Origin: Candidatus Thorarchaeota archaeon
GTDB lineage: Archaea > Asgardarchaeota > Thorarchaeia > Thorarchaeales > Thorarchaeaceae
Reading direction: 5' to 3'
Length of the DNA: 36,936 bases
Assembly: GCA_018335335.1 (NCBI GenBank)
Contig: JAGXKG010000004.1
Coordinates: 1-36,936, forward strand
Below, piece after piece: positions 25,925-33,534 of this stretch. The notes beneath the pieces were generated by a model. It ran no database searches, was not told the origin of the DNA, and worked only from the letters and a program-made list of their open reading frames with translations. The position numbers and the translations under genes are program-made. Numbering within the stretch: the first letter of the stretch is position 1; every line of letters starts with the position of its first letter.

Positions 25925-27013
25925 ATGACAGAAGGCATCCGCAGACAGTTCAAAATATGCCTGATAGGAGACGGATATGTGGGGAAGACATCGATAAGAC
26001 GGCAGTATTTGGGCTCTGGTTTCAAAGCGAGTTACCTTCCAACTCTGGGTGTAGATTTTGCGCATACAACTGTAACCTACGATGATACGAAAACACAGCT
26101 TGTGATCTGGGATATTGCCGGCCAACCGCTGTTCAAGAGTCTGCGCAAGAGGTATTATCAGGGGTGTAGCGGTATCATTCTCGTATATTCCGTTGTAGAT
26201 CGAGCAACTTTTGATAATGCTTCGAAGTGGCTTGTTGAGGCTCATGGCTTTATGGGCGAGTTACCTCCTGTCATTGTGGCGGCGAATAAAATCGACCTCC
26301 GAAGTACCCGACCAGAACGGGAGATTGTGTCTCCTGCAGAGGGTCAGGCATTTACGCAGAAATTCAGTGAGGAGTTGGACACGGAAGCAGTATTCATCGA
26401 GACTTCGGCTTTGACGGGCGAGAATATTGACAAAGCTTTCATGAAACTGACTGAATTGATGTTTCAAGAAACCGAAAAGGTTCGTAGAGGGGTATCAGAG
26501 GAAGCAGCTCCATCTGAGAAAGCAGAAACGCCTTCTGCAGAATACGCCGCCACTCAAGACAGTGGTACTGCAGTCTCATCATCTCAAGACACTACATCGA
26601 CCCAGCTTCCTGATTTGGACCCGGTCACCTCCTTGGTCAAGGATTCTGAAGTTCTAAAACAAGACGAGATTGGAAAACAGATGGCTGAGTTACTTGAGCT
26701 TCGCAAAGAGCTCAGAAATGCGGAAGATGAACTCGCGAATGTTGTTTCAGATTATGAGACCAAGCTTCTTACCCTTAGAAACACGATTCATGTGAAGAAG
26801 ATGATGTATGAACATCTTAAGCGTCAAATCAGTGAGACAAGACAGGAATGGGCCGAATCGTATGATGAATACATGGAGACTGAGGAGAAGAAAAAGAAAG
26901 CGATTGCAGAACGAAGTCAACAAATTGAGGATTTGCGAAAGGATATTGAGAAGCTTGGAAAACGAATACGCACTCGCGTTAGTGATTTAAACCTAAAGAA
27001 GTTGGCAGAGTGA
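25925..27013 (+). CDS. Rab/Ras-like small GTPase with C-terminal coiled-coil extension
   Basis: The 362-residue product has a full G domain (about residues 8-185). Its motifs are P-loop GDGYVGKTS (15-23), switch I Thr40 in LPTLGVDF, WDIAGQ (62-67, with the Gln that Ras-type enzymes use for hydrolysis), NKID (121-124) and ETSA (159-162). The YYQG after switch II is Rab-like. A Ser/Thr/Glu/Ala-rich linker (about 186-245) leads to a highly charged coiled coil (about 248-350). The C-terminus (LNLKKLAE) has no prenylation cysteine, so membrane attachment must be indirect. The frame is open further upstream (to 25772), but ATG 25925 has GGAGGAG eight bases before it and the conserved domain starts right after. 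It is divergent from the giant surface-protein genes, whose cytosolic domains resemble GTPase partners. Confidence 0.85.
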   Translation: MTEGIRRQFKICLIGDGYVGKTSIRRQYLGSGFKASYLPTLGVDFAHTTVTYDDTKTQLVIWDIAGQPLFKSLRKRYYQGCSGIILVYSVVDRATFDNASKWLVEAHGFMGELPPVIVAANKIDLRSTRPEREIVSPAEGQAFTQKFSEELDTEAVFIETSALTGENIDKAFMKLTELMFQETEKVRRGVSEEAAPSEKAETPSAEYAATQDSGTAVSSSQDTTSTQLPDLDPVTSLVKDSEVLKQDEIGKQMAELLELRKELRNAEDELANVVSDYETKLLTLRNTIHVKKMMYEHLKRQISETRQEWAESYDEYMETEEKKKKAIAERSQQIEDLRKDIEKLGKRIRTRVSDLNLKKLAE

Positions 27014-27219
27014 AATACCGGTGTTAATCGAGATCCCACCTGCACAGATTGCATTATACAGACAAGAAACACAACATAGTGATTTATTCTTAATTGGTCG
27101 AGATTCAATCAACGACAGAACCTCTAGGGTTTCTTCTGGGGTAGTACGATTGTGTACTAATCCAGCTGCGATTTACTTTCAGGAGATTCACTCTGCAAAG
27201 TCGAAATTGAATTGGGGCC

Positions 27220-27507
27220 CTAGAGCTTAAACACGATTCTATTCTTCTTTACTGAGCAGATTTTCTTTAGACCGTGTTTTCCGGCTTCGTATTCTGCTTC
27301 GATAATACCTACTTCTTCCAGTATTTTGACTTGAGCACTCGAGTTTGCCTCTGTCATGTCAAGATTCTTTGCAATCTCTGTGATCATCATTGGCCCTTCT
27401 TCTTGCAGGAGCCGTATGATCTTGAGGCGAGACGCAGTACCTAAAGCACTGCCAACTGCTATAATGTCATCTCCAGTAAGTTCTAGTGTATCATTCGAGG
27501 AAGGCAT
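27220..27507 (-). CDS. ArsR-type winged-helix transcriptional regulator
   Basis: The 95-residue product is one winged-helix domain: a helix with ALGTASRLKIIRLLQ (about 21-35), EEGPMMITEIAKNLDMTEAN, a recognition helix with SSAQVKILEEVGII, and a wing ending in YEAGKHGLKKICSVKK. This is the ArsR/SmtB layout, without the usual metal-binding cysteine pair, so a different or no ligand is likely. It should bind DNA as a dimer. Two imperfect direct repeats stand in its promoter (27530-27551 and 27564-27586), in a good position for self-regulation. No co-transcribed gene follows; more than 200 bases without a gene separate it from the GTPase gene, which converges on it. Confidence 0.78.
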   Translation of the reverse strand: MPSSNDTLELTGDDIIAVGSALGTASRLKIIRLLQEEGPMMITEIAKNLDMTEANSSAQVKILEEVGIIEAEYEAGKHGLKKICSVKKNRIVFKL

Positions 27508-27529
27508 AAAACCGACTTTATCGCCACTA

Positions 27530-27586
27530 TTAGATAAAACTTTTCATATGCTTGTCAATTCAGTTAGATGAAAACTTTTTATATTC
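27530..27586 (-). promoter_or_regulatory. Paired direct repeats in the ArsR-type gene promoter
   Basis: Written on the plus strand, TTAGATAAAACTTTT-CATATGC (27530-27551) recurs as TTAGATGAAAACTTTTTATATTC (27564-27586), 34 bases apart. The first copy ends 23 bases before the start codon and includes the TATA-like element of the regulator gene. The spacing is close to three helical turns. This fits an operator for two dimers or overlapping divergent promoters. Confidence 0.4.
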
Positions 27587-27700
27587 GCGCCACCCGTGGA
27601 ATGTCTCTCAATCAAGCCATACGCCTTATCTAAGCTTCTAAGATTCTTCAATGGAATGTGATCATGCTTCTGTGGCTTGGCTATTTCCGCATAGAAGAAA

Positions 27701-27952
27701 TTACCCAACCACGAAGTCCGGAGGATACATCACGAAGTACTGCACAACGATTGACAGGATTATGCCACTCATGACAAGACTTCGTCCTTTTCCGATGTTA
27801 GCTTCAGTAAACCAGAGGATAGCCCCTGCTAGAACTACAATCGCTCCCGAAATTCTGCCTATGAGGATTAGAAAGTCCCAGATTTCGACGAAGTAGGTTG
27901 AAATCATCTCTGCGAATTGGCTCAACGGGCTTAGTATTTTGAGATGCTGCAT
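27701..27952 (-). CDS. Small membrane protein with two helices
   Basis: The 83-residue product has an amphipathic N-terminus (MQHLKILSPLSQFAEMISTY) and a helix at about 25-48 (IWDFLILIGRISGAIVVLAGAIL). After a basic loop (NIGKGR) comes a second helix at about 58-75 (LVMSGIILSIVVQYFVMY). The layout recalls small pilin-like or accessory membrane proteins of the TrbC/VirB2 size class, but no diagnostic motif is present and no secretion genes are nearby. AGGT lies before the ATG. It stands alone between the ArsR-type gene and the Fe-S gene, all on the same strand. Confidence 0.5.
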   Translation of the reverse strand: MQHLKILSPLSQFAEMISTYFVEIWDFLILIGRISGAIVVLAGAILWFTEANIGKGRSLVMSGIILSIVVQYFVMYPPDFVVG

Positions 27953-28069
27953 GATTTGAACCTATTATTGGTTTCTGCAAGATGATTTAAACACCCACAA
28001 GGGAATCCGACATCATGAATATTGTCCTGGCTGGAACGGGCGTTACTTCAGAGCAAATTTCGTGATATT

Positions 28070-28930
28070 TCATGTGTTCAGTGATGAACTTCTTGGAATC
28101 CCGGACTCACACGATACCCCAACTTGGCACAGTCCACACGCATCAGACCCAAAGCCATATCGTTCTTTTGCCCTTTTCCTTGCTTTCTCCAAATGCTCCA
28201 CGCATTTTCCTTTGTCATGACCTTCTTCAGAAATCGCACCGACAGGACATCGGTCAATGCAATCAGTACATGAATTGTCGACAAAGAACAAACAATATTC
28301 TCTATGGTCTGAATAGGGTCGTTTCGAAGGGGGGATTTTTGCGTGCACAATTACTGACCCACATCGCATGGCTTTTCCAAGAGGAGTAATCAAACCATCA
28401 CAAAGGCCAAATGTACCTAGACCAGCCGCATAAGCTGCATGACGTTCTGACCAAGTAGATGCATAACTATAATCCTCGGAGAATTTCTCACAGAATTCTG
28501 GTCTGAGAACTGGAGCAACTGCCCGATAACCTTGCTCAGATAGAGAATCCACCACGTATTCTCTTAACTTATTGTTGACTTCCTCGCCGAATACTTTTGC
28601 TCGCATCCACTTTTCTGAAGGAAACGTTGTTCTTTTCCTTTGGCTCATCTTCGTAGCCTCAGTCTGGGGAAGAATCCAAGTCAAAATAGTAAGGTCTGAA
28701 GCCTCAACCTTAGCTTGTGGAAACTTTTGGAGAAAAGATTCTTGGGGTGTGAGGATGAAATCTCCTATGTCTTTCTTATAGAATTTGTACAGTGGGTCTG
28801 CTCCATTCGAGAAGCCTATCAGCGGATTACCCCATGCTTTTTCTTCTGTATCCTCTCCCAGGGAGTTGATCGGCGATTCCTGGATGAACGCCTGAATAGA
28901 GTTACATAGCCAGTCTCTTGAAATAGCCAT
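28070..28930 (-). CDS. QueG-like (COG1600-type) iron-sulfur protein, short form
   Basis: The 286-residue product ends in two cysteine clusters typical of epoxyqueuosine reductase relatives: CTDCIDRCPVGAI (Cys221, 224, 228) and CGLCQVGVSCESGIP (Cys265, 268, 274). Cys243 lies between them, and the set can hold two [4Fe-4S] clusters. The central region has AAYAAGLGTFGLCDGLITP and GSVIVHA, which match the cofactor-binding part of the family, where cobalamin is used. It is shorter than typical QueG and lacks the C-terminal HEAT repeats, so the substrate may not be epoxyqueuosine-tRNA. It is cytoplasmic. The start ATG at 28930 faces the divergent glutamine amidotransferase gene; the two share a promoter region of about 150 bases. 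Confidence 0.7.
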   Translation of the reverse strand: MAISRDWLCNSIQAFIQESPINSLGEDTEEKAWGNPLIGFSNGADPLYKFYKKDIGDFILTPQESFLQKFPQAKVEASDLTILTWILPQTEATKMSQRKRTTFPSEKWMRAKVFGEEVNNKLREYVVDSLSEQGYRAVAPVLRPEFCEKFSEDYSYASTWSERHAAYAAGLGTFGLCDGLITPLGKAMRCGSVIVHAKIPPSKRPYSDHREYCLFFVDNSCTDCIDRCPVGAISEEGHDKGKCVEHLEKARKRAKERYGFGSDACGLCQVGVSCESGIPRSSSLNT

Positions 28931-29083
28931 TGTATGTTTTTCTCTCCACAGTATTTTCGAAAAGGAAATACTACATTAGAGTTCAACTATATCCCCCTTC
29001 TGATTCAGACCACTAGTAAAACATCCGGGCTGAGTAAGTGTCCTTATAGCATGGATATGTGCACAAGAAAATGGGGAACACGG

Positions 29084-29902
29084 ATGTGCGACTTACTCGG
29101 ACTCAACTTTAGCCACCCAATCAACACGAAAATTTCACTTGACCTATTCCAGCTTCGTGGAAAAGAGAATCCCGATGGTTGGGGCGTGGCCTATTATGGT
29201 GAGAATAAACTCCACGTGATAAAGGAACCAATGCCTTCAATCAAGAGTTTGTTATTCGATTTCGTAGAAGATTACCCTCGGACCTGCACCCTTATCTCTC
29301 ATGTCCGTCGTTCAACATGTGGGGGAAAACGTTATGCTAACACCCACCCATTCTACAGAGAGCTTAGTATTGGCTCCCACGTACAGGAATATGCATTTGC
29401 ACATAATGGCACCTTACAGGATGTATCATCCCTTACATCCGATTTCTACAAGCCAGTTGGGGAGACTGATTCAGAGCGAGCATTTTGTTACCTTCTAGAT
29501 ATCATTAGAGAACAGTCGATTACCACCTGGGGTTCTCAAGAATTCGCTCGAATTGAGAGTTTACTGCAGGATATGAACACTCCTGATAATACACTAAATT
29601 GCATCTTCTCGAATGGTGACCTGCTTTTCTGTTATTCCGATGAAACTGATCACAATGCTGGATTGCGGTTCCTTTCGCTCTCGAATATCTCCAAGAGTTT
29701 TGAATTGAGAGAAGAAGAAAAACGATATGGCGAAGTCAAGCTGGGGACCTCACTAGTTGATAACAGTAACCATATACACATACAAGGTGTGCTTGTTTCA
29801 ACTCGTCGATTAGGTAATCATGACTGGACTGAATTTAAAGGTGGAGAAATGATGGTTTTCAAGGACGGAAGAATAGTCTACCCTTCGGATAGAAAGGAAT
29901 AG
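29084..29902 (+). CDS. Class II glutamine amidotransferase, YafJ-like
   Basis: Starting at ATG 29084, the 272-residue product begins MCDLLGLNFSHP, placing Cys2 as the N-terminal nucleophile after removal of Met. This is what this enzyme class needs, so the longer open frame from 28934 is not the true start. Further family motifs are NPDGWGVAYY, HVRRSTCGG, NTHPFYRELS, FAHNGTL and PVGETDSERAFC, the same order as in the YafJ family of about 255 residues. It should release ammonia from glutamine, or act on a related gamma-glutamyl compound, in the cytoplasm; no synthase domain is attached and the acceptor is unknown. A GGGG run lies before the ATG. It converges on the short-chain dehydrogenase. 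Confidence 0.85.
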   Translation: MCDLLGLNFSHPINTKISLDLFQLRGKENPDGWGVAYYGENKLHVIKEPMPSIKSLLFDFVEDYPRTCTLISHVRRSTCGGKRYANTHPFYRELSIGSHVQEYAFAHNGTLQDVSSLTSDFYKPVGETDSERAFCYLLDIIREQSITTWGSQEFARIESLLQDMNTPDNTLNCIFSNGDLLFCYSDETDHNAGLRFLSLSNISKSFELREEEKRYGEVKLGTSLVDNSNHIHIQGVLVSTRRLGNHDWTEFKGGEMMVFKDGRIVYPSDRKE

Positions 29903-29903
29903 C

Positions 29904-29924
29904 CGGGACCATATCTAAGTCCCG
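29904..29924. terminator. Hairpin after the amidotransferase gene
   Basis: CGGGAC (29904-29909) pairs with GTCCCG (29919-29924) around a nine-base loop, starting two bases after the amidotransferase stop. It lies between two convergent genes and could serve both. No T-run follows. Confidence 0.4.
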
Positions 29925-29964
29925 ACGTAATCTTCCTTGACTTCGAAGCCTGACAGGGCCGAGT

Positions 29965-30759
29965 CTATAGCGCTGTCCAGCCACCATCTATGAACAATGT
30001 CTCACCGGTCATGTAGTCTGAAGCTGGTGATGCCAAGTAGATGAGTGCTCCTTGCAGGTCGAAGGGCTCGCCTACCCTTCCAAGGGCTGTTCGCGATTTG
30101 ATGAGTTGTCTTGCCTGTTCATCATCAAGGATGTCTTCCGTCATCTCGCTCCGGAAGAAACCTGGCGCTATTGCATTCACGTTGATATTATATGGCGCCC
30201 ACTCGATCGCAAACGCTCGTGTGAGATTGATGACAGCTGCTTTTGATGCATAATAGGGTGCAGCATGGAACTTGTCGCCCACAGCTCCGTATATCGATGC
30301 GATATTGATCATTTTGCCGAATTCTTGCTCTATCATTTGTCGAGCAGCTGTTCTAGCTGTAAGAAACACGCCTGTAAGATTGACATCTATGACCTTTTTC
30401 CAAACATCGAGTGGCATATCCACTGACGGTTCCATAGCTGCTATTCCTGCGTTATTGACCATAATCTCCAGTGAACCAAATTCCTCAACGGCCGCATCGA
30501 CCATGTTGATGACTTGGTCTTCTTTAGTTACGTCTGTTTCTACTGGTAAAACTCTGACATCATCATTTTCTTCCATGATTTCTTCTGCATTTTCAACAAG
30601 TCGTTCGTATCGTCTTGCAGCAATTACAACATTGGCTCCAGCTTCTGCTAGTGCCTTCGCAAAATCAACACCAAGACCGGAGGAAGCACCAGTGACTATG
30701 GCAGTATCACCTTCAATTCCGAAACACATCTCTGTGATATCCCGAGACATTATTATCAC
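29965..30759 (-). CDS. Short-chain dehydrogenase/reductase (FabG-like)
   Basis: The 264-residue product is a classical SDR with a Rossmann fold. TGASSGLG (residues 23-30) binds the cofactor, and Arg49-Arg50 after the second strand suggest NADP(H). NNAG lies at 102-105, and the catalytic set Asn127, Ser155, Tyr169 and Lys173 (YYASK) is complete. APGF and the C-terminal YMTGETLFIDGGW follow the 3-oxoacyl-reductase/gluconate-dehydrogenase subgroup. It should reduce or oxidise a small carbonyl or alcohol; the substrate is not known. It is 121 bases after the dihydrolipoyl dehydrogenase gene with its own AT-rich promoter, so it is probably separate from that operon. The start may be GTG 30759 or ATG 30750; neither has a ribosome site, so a leaderless message is possible. 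Confidence 0.85.
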   Translation of the reverse strand: MIIMSRDITEMCFGIEGDTAIVTGASSGLGVDFAKALAEAGANVVIAARRYERLVENAEEIMEENDDVRVLPVETDVTKEDQVINMVDAAVEEFGSLEIMVNNAGIAAMEPSVDMPLDVWKKVIDVNLTGVFLTARTAARQMIEQEFGKMINIASIYGAVGDKFHAAPYYASKAAVINLTRAFAIEWAPYNINVNAIAPGFFRSEMTEDILDDEQARQLIKSRTALGRVGEPFDLQGALIYLASPASDYMTGETLFIDGGWTAL

Positions 30760-30880
30760 GGTTACACTTAGTTAACTATGTTTAATAATATTGGCTTTTG
30801 CCCTTTTCCAATTGAATCTTCTCTATCAGAATTGCCCCTTCTCTTTCAACCATTCTGAAACCATGATATATTCTCGTTTT

Positions 30881-32296
30881 CTACCGTTTCCTGTTCATTA
30901 CGTGGATGGCTTCACCCCGAACCGAACCGACGGCCTCCATAATCATCTCTGGGAGGGTGGGATGAGGATGAACAGTGAATGCCAAATCTTCTGCTACAGC
31001 TCCCATCTCCAGAGCTAGAGAGACTTCACTGATCAAGTCTGAAGCATCAGGTCCGATGATCTGTACACCAAGGATTACGCCTGTTCCTTCTTCTGCTACG
31101 ACCTTCACGAAACCGTCAGTTTCGGCCTCGGTCATAGCCCGACCAGAAGCAGAGAAAGGTGCTCTGCCAGTGACTACCTCATATCCTTCTTCTCTGGCTT
31201 CTTCTTCTGTCATTCCTGCATAGGCGATTTCGGGATCAGTGAATACGACTCCCGGCATTGCTCGAAAATCAGCTTCAGATTCTTCTCCAGCGATGACCTC
31301 TGCTGCTATTACCCCCTGTTTTGTTGCACGATGGGCCAAGAATGGGGGACCAGTACAGTCTCCGACGGCATAGTAGTGTGGGACATTGGTCTGCTGTTTA
31401 TTGTTGATTGATATAAACCCGTGATTGTCAGTTTCTATTCCCAGATTCTCAAGTCCTATATCATCAGAACTGGCTTCTTTTCCGTCTGATGCAACGATTT
31501 GGGTAGCTTCTATTTTATGGATTTCACCATCGAACCTCACATGAACGGTGGCTTTTCCGTTCTCGCCTGTTTTCATATCTTGGATGACAGCTCCCATGAC
31601 AACATCTATGCCCAGTTTCTCCATGCTCCTTTTCAGAAAGCGCCCAAGCTGGGGATCTATTTCCTGTAACAGCACCTTTCGTTCGCCAATCAGTGTGACT
31701 TTTGAACCGAATTTGGAATAGATTGTAGCAAGCTCGAGAGCAACATAGCCATCTCCCAGTACCACCAGGGAGTCTGGAATCTCCTCCATTTTCAGAGCAT
31801 CACGAACACTTAGGATGTTAATTCTGTCACTCCCCCTTCTCTCGAATGTTCTTAGAGCGGCTCCTGTGGCTATGATGATGTCTTTTGCCTTGACTATCTG
31901 GGTCTCTTCGTCACCAGAAGTAATCTCGACCTCTTGGGTTTCGACAAGGCGCGCGGAACCCATAATTACATCGACCTTGTTAGCTTTGAGTAACTGCTTT
32001 ACCCCACCAACAAGCTTCTTTTGGATTCCATCTTTCCAGCTATGGAGTTTCTTCGTATCAAGGGTCGCATTTTCAACTTCAATACCCATCTCTTTTGCTT
32101 CGTGAGCAATTTTATGGTAGAGCCCACTAGCAGAAACAAGCGCCTTCGATGGGATACATCCCCAGTTCAAGCATTCCCCGCCAATATTTTCTTTTTCTAC
32201 GAGGAGTACATCTTTTCCAAGCTGAGCCGACCTAATTGCAGCTGGATATCCACCAGGTCCCCCACCTATTACCAGAACATCAATTTCACGTGCCAT
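30881..32296 (-). CDS. lpdA: Dihydrolipoyl dehydrogenase (E3)
   Basis: The 471-residue flavoprotein has the FAD-binding GGGPGGYPAA (11-20), the redox-active disulfide Cys42-Cys47 in GGECLNWGCIPSK and a second dinucleotide fold for NAD(H). The C-terminal His445-Glu450 pair in HPHPTLPE completes the active site. It reoxidises the dihydrolipoyl arm of the E2 subunit and passes electrons to NAD+. It starts three bases after the E2 gene and is the last member of the operon. All residues needed for activity are visible. Confidence 0.93.
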   Translation of the reverse strand: MAREIDVLVIGGGPGGYPAAIRSAQLGKDVLLVEKENIGGECLNWGCIPSKALVSASGLYHKIAHEAKEMGIEVENATLDTKKLHSWKDGIQKKLVGGVKQLLKANKVDVIMGSARLVETQEVEITSGDEETQIVKAKDIIIATGAALRTFERRGSDRINILSVRDALKMEEIPDSLVVLGDGYVALELATIYSKFGSKVTLIGERKVLLQEIDPQLGRFLKRSMEKLGIDVVMGAVIQDMKTGENGKATVHVRFDGEIHKIEATQIVASDGKEASSDDIGLENLGIETDNHGFISINNKQQTNVPHYYAVGDCTGPPFLAHRATKQGVIAAEVIAGEESEADFRAMPGVVFTDPEIAYAGMTEEEAREEGYEVVTGRAPFSASGRAMTEAETDGFVKVVAEEGTGVILGVQIIGPDASDLISEVSLALEMGAVAEDLAFTVHPHPTLPEMIMEAVGSVRGEAIHVMNRKR

Positions 32297-32299
32297 AAT

Positions 32300-33520
32300 C
32301 TATTCCCCCAGCAGAAGCATTGCGGGATTTTCCATATACTCAATCACTTTGTTGGTGAATCTTGCCACAACCGCCCCATCTACAACTCTATGATCGACGG
32401 ATACTGAGAGAAACAAGGTTGGCCGAATAGCGATTTCTGGCCCGTCTTCCCCATCAACAACAACGGGACGGAGCTTCTTTCTCATTACGCCCAGAATGCC
32501 CACCTCCGGCCAATTGATAATTGGCGTTGCCATGGTGCCTCCTATATTGCCAACGGAAGTTATGGTGAAGGTTCCTCCCTGCACGTCATCAAGTGTCAAT
32601 TCTCCGGATCTTGCCTTTTTCGCAACTGTTTCAATCTCTTCAGCCAGCTGCCACACACTCTTCTTGTCTGCATTCTTGATGACTGGAACCATCAACCCCT
32701 CTTCAGTATCCACTGCTATTCCAATATTGTAGTACTGCTTCACTACAATCTCCTCGTTTTCCTCATCAAGGGTGGAATTAAGCATTGGAAATTCTTTGAG
32801 AGCGGGTATTAGGGCTTTGATAATCAAGGGCAGATATGTGATATCGACCGCTCGCTCTTTTTCCATGGGTTGGGCTTGTTCTCTGAGCTTGTCTAGGGCT
32901 GTCATATCCACTTCATCAAAGTAGGTGAAATGGGCTGCTCTGTCCTTTGACTTCCGAAGGCGACGCGCAATGGCTCGTCTTGTTCCCCTAAGCGGGATTC
33001 TTTCTTCACGTTGAGGATACTTTGGCTCCTCGGCTGTTCTTTCACGTTTCTTCATTGCTTTCTTGTATTTTTCTAAATCTTCTTGTCTCACTCGACCAGC
33101 TGGTCCAGTACCTGGCACATCGCGTAAATCGATTCCTGCTTCTCTAGCTCGTCTACGAACTGCAGGGGCAGCAAGCACCTTCCTGGTCTTTTTTCGAGAT
33201 TTTGACTTGCTTTTGAATGGAGCAGTGGGCTTAAACAGAGAATCATCCTTTTCTTTAGTGACGGGTTTCTCTTCCACTTCATCCATTGTTTCTATTTTGA
33301 CAAGTGTCTCACCAACACTAACAATATCTCCTTCTTCCTTCTCCAGTGATTTCACTTCGCCATCGACAGGGCTGGTTATTTCCACATTGACCTTCTCAGT
33401 ATTGACTTCGACTACTAGTTGTTCCTCCTCTACCGAATCACCTGGCGAGATATGCCACATCATAATCTCACCTTCTTGCACACCTTCACCGATATCCGCG
33501 AATTTTAGCTCATAAATCAT
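32300..33520 (-). CDS. Dihydrolipoamide acyltransferase (E2) of a 2-oxoacid dehydrogenase complex
   Basis: The 406-residue product has one lipoyl domain (about 1-78) with the likely lipoylated Lys43 in VNTEKVNVEI. A charged linker leads to a peripheral-subunit-binding domain (about 115-152, AAPAVRRRAREAGIDLRDVP) and a catalytic acyltransferase core (about 175-406). The core ends in SVDHRVVDGAVVARF, where His377 and Asp381 form the active site. It forms the core of the complex and moves the acyl group to coenzyme A. The substrate-specific acyl group cannot be read from the sequence. It begins 14 bases after E1 beta and ends three bases before E3. No lipoate ligase or lipoyl synthase gene is in the window. 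Confidence 0.92.
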   Translation of the reverse strand: MIYELKFADIGEGVQEGEIMMWHISPGDSVEEEQLVVEVNTEKVNVEITSPVDGEVKSLEKEEGDIVSVGETLVKIETMDEVEEKPVTKEKDDSLFKPTAPFKSKSKSRKKTRKVLAAPAVRRRAREAGIDLRDVPGTGPAGRVRQEDLEKYKKAMKKRERTAEEPKYPQREERIPLRGTRRAIARRLRKSKDRAAHFTYFDEVDMTALDKLREQAQPMEKERAVDITYLPLIIKALIPALKEFPMLNSTLDEENEEIVVKQYYNIGIAVDTEEGLMVPVIKNADKKSVWQLAEEIETVAKKARSGELTLDDVQGGTFTITSVGNIGGTMATPIINWPEVGILGVMRKKLRPVVVDGEDGPEIAIRPTLFLSVSVDHRVVDGAVVARFTNKVIEYMENPAMLLLGE

Positions 33521-33534
33521 CTATTGTCACTCCT

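Noticed and set aside
27021-27230. 69-codon plus-strand frame after the GTPase gene
   Set aside because: No ribosome site or protein-like composition; the stretch between the convergent genes appears empty.
28934-29083. Upstream extension of the glutamine amidotransferase
   Set aside because: The enzyme class needs Cys directly after the start Met; only ATG 29084 provides it.
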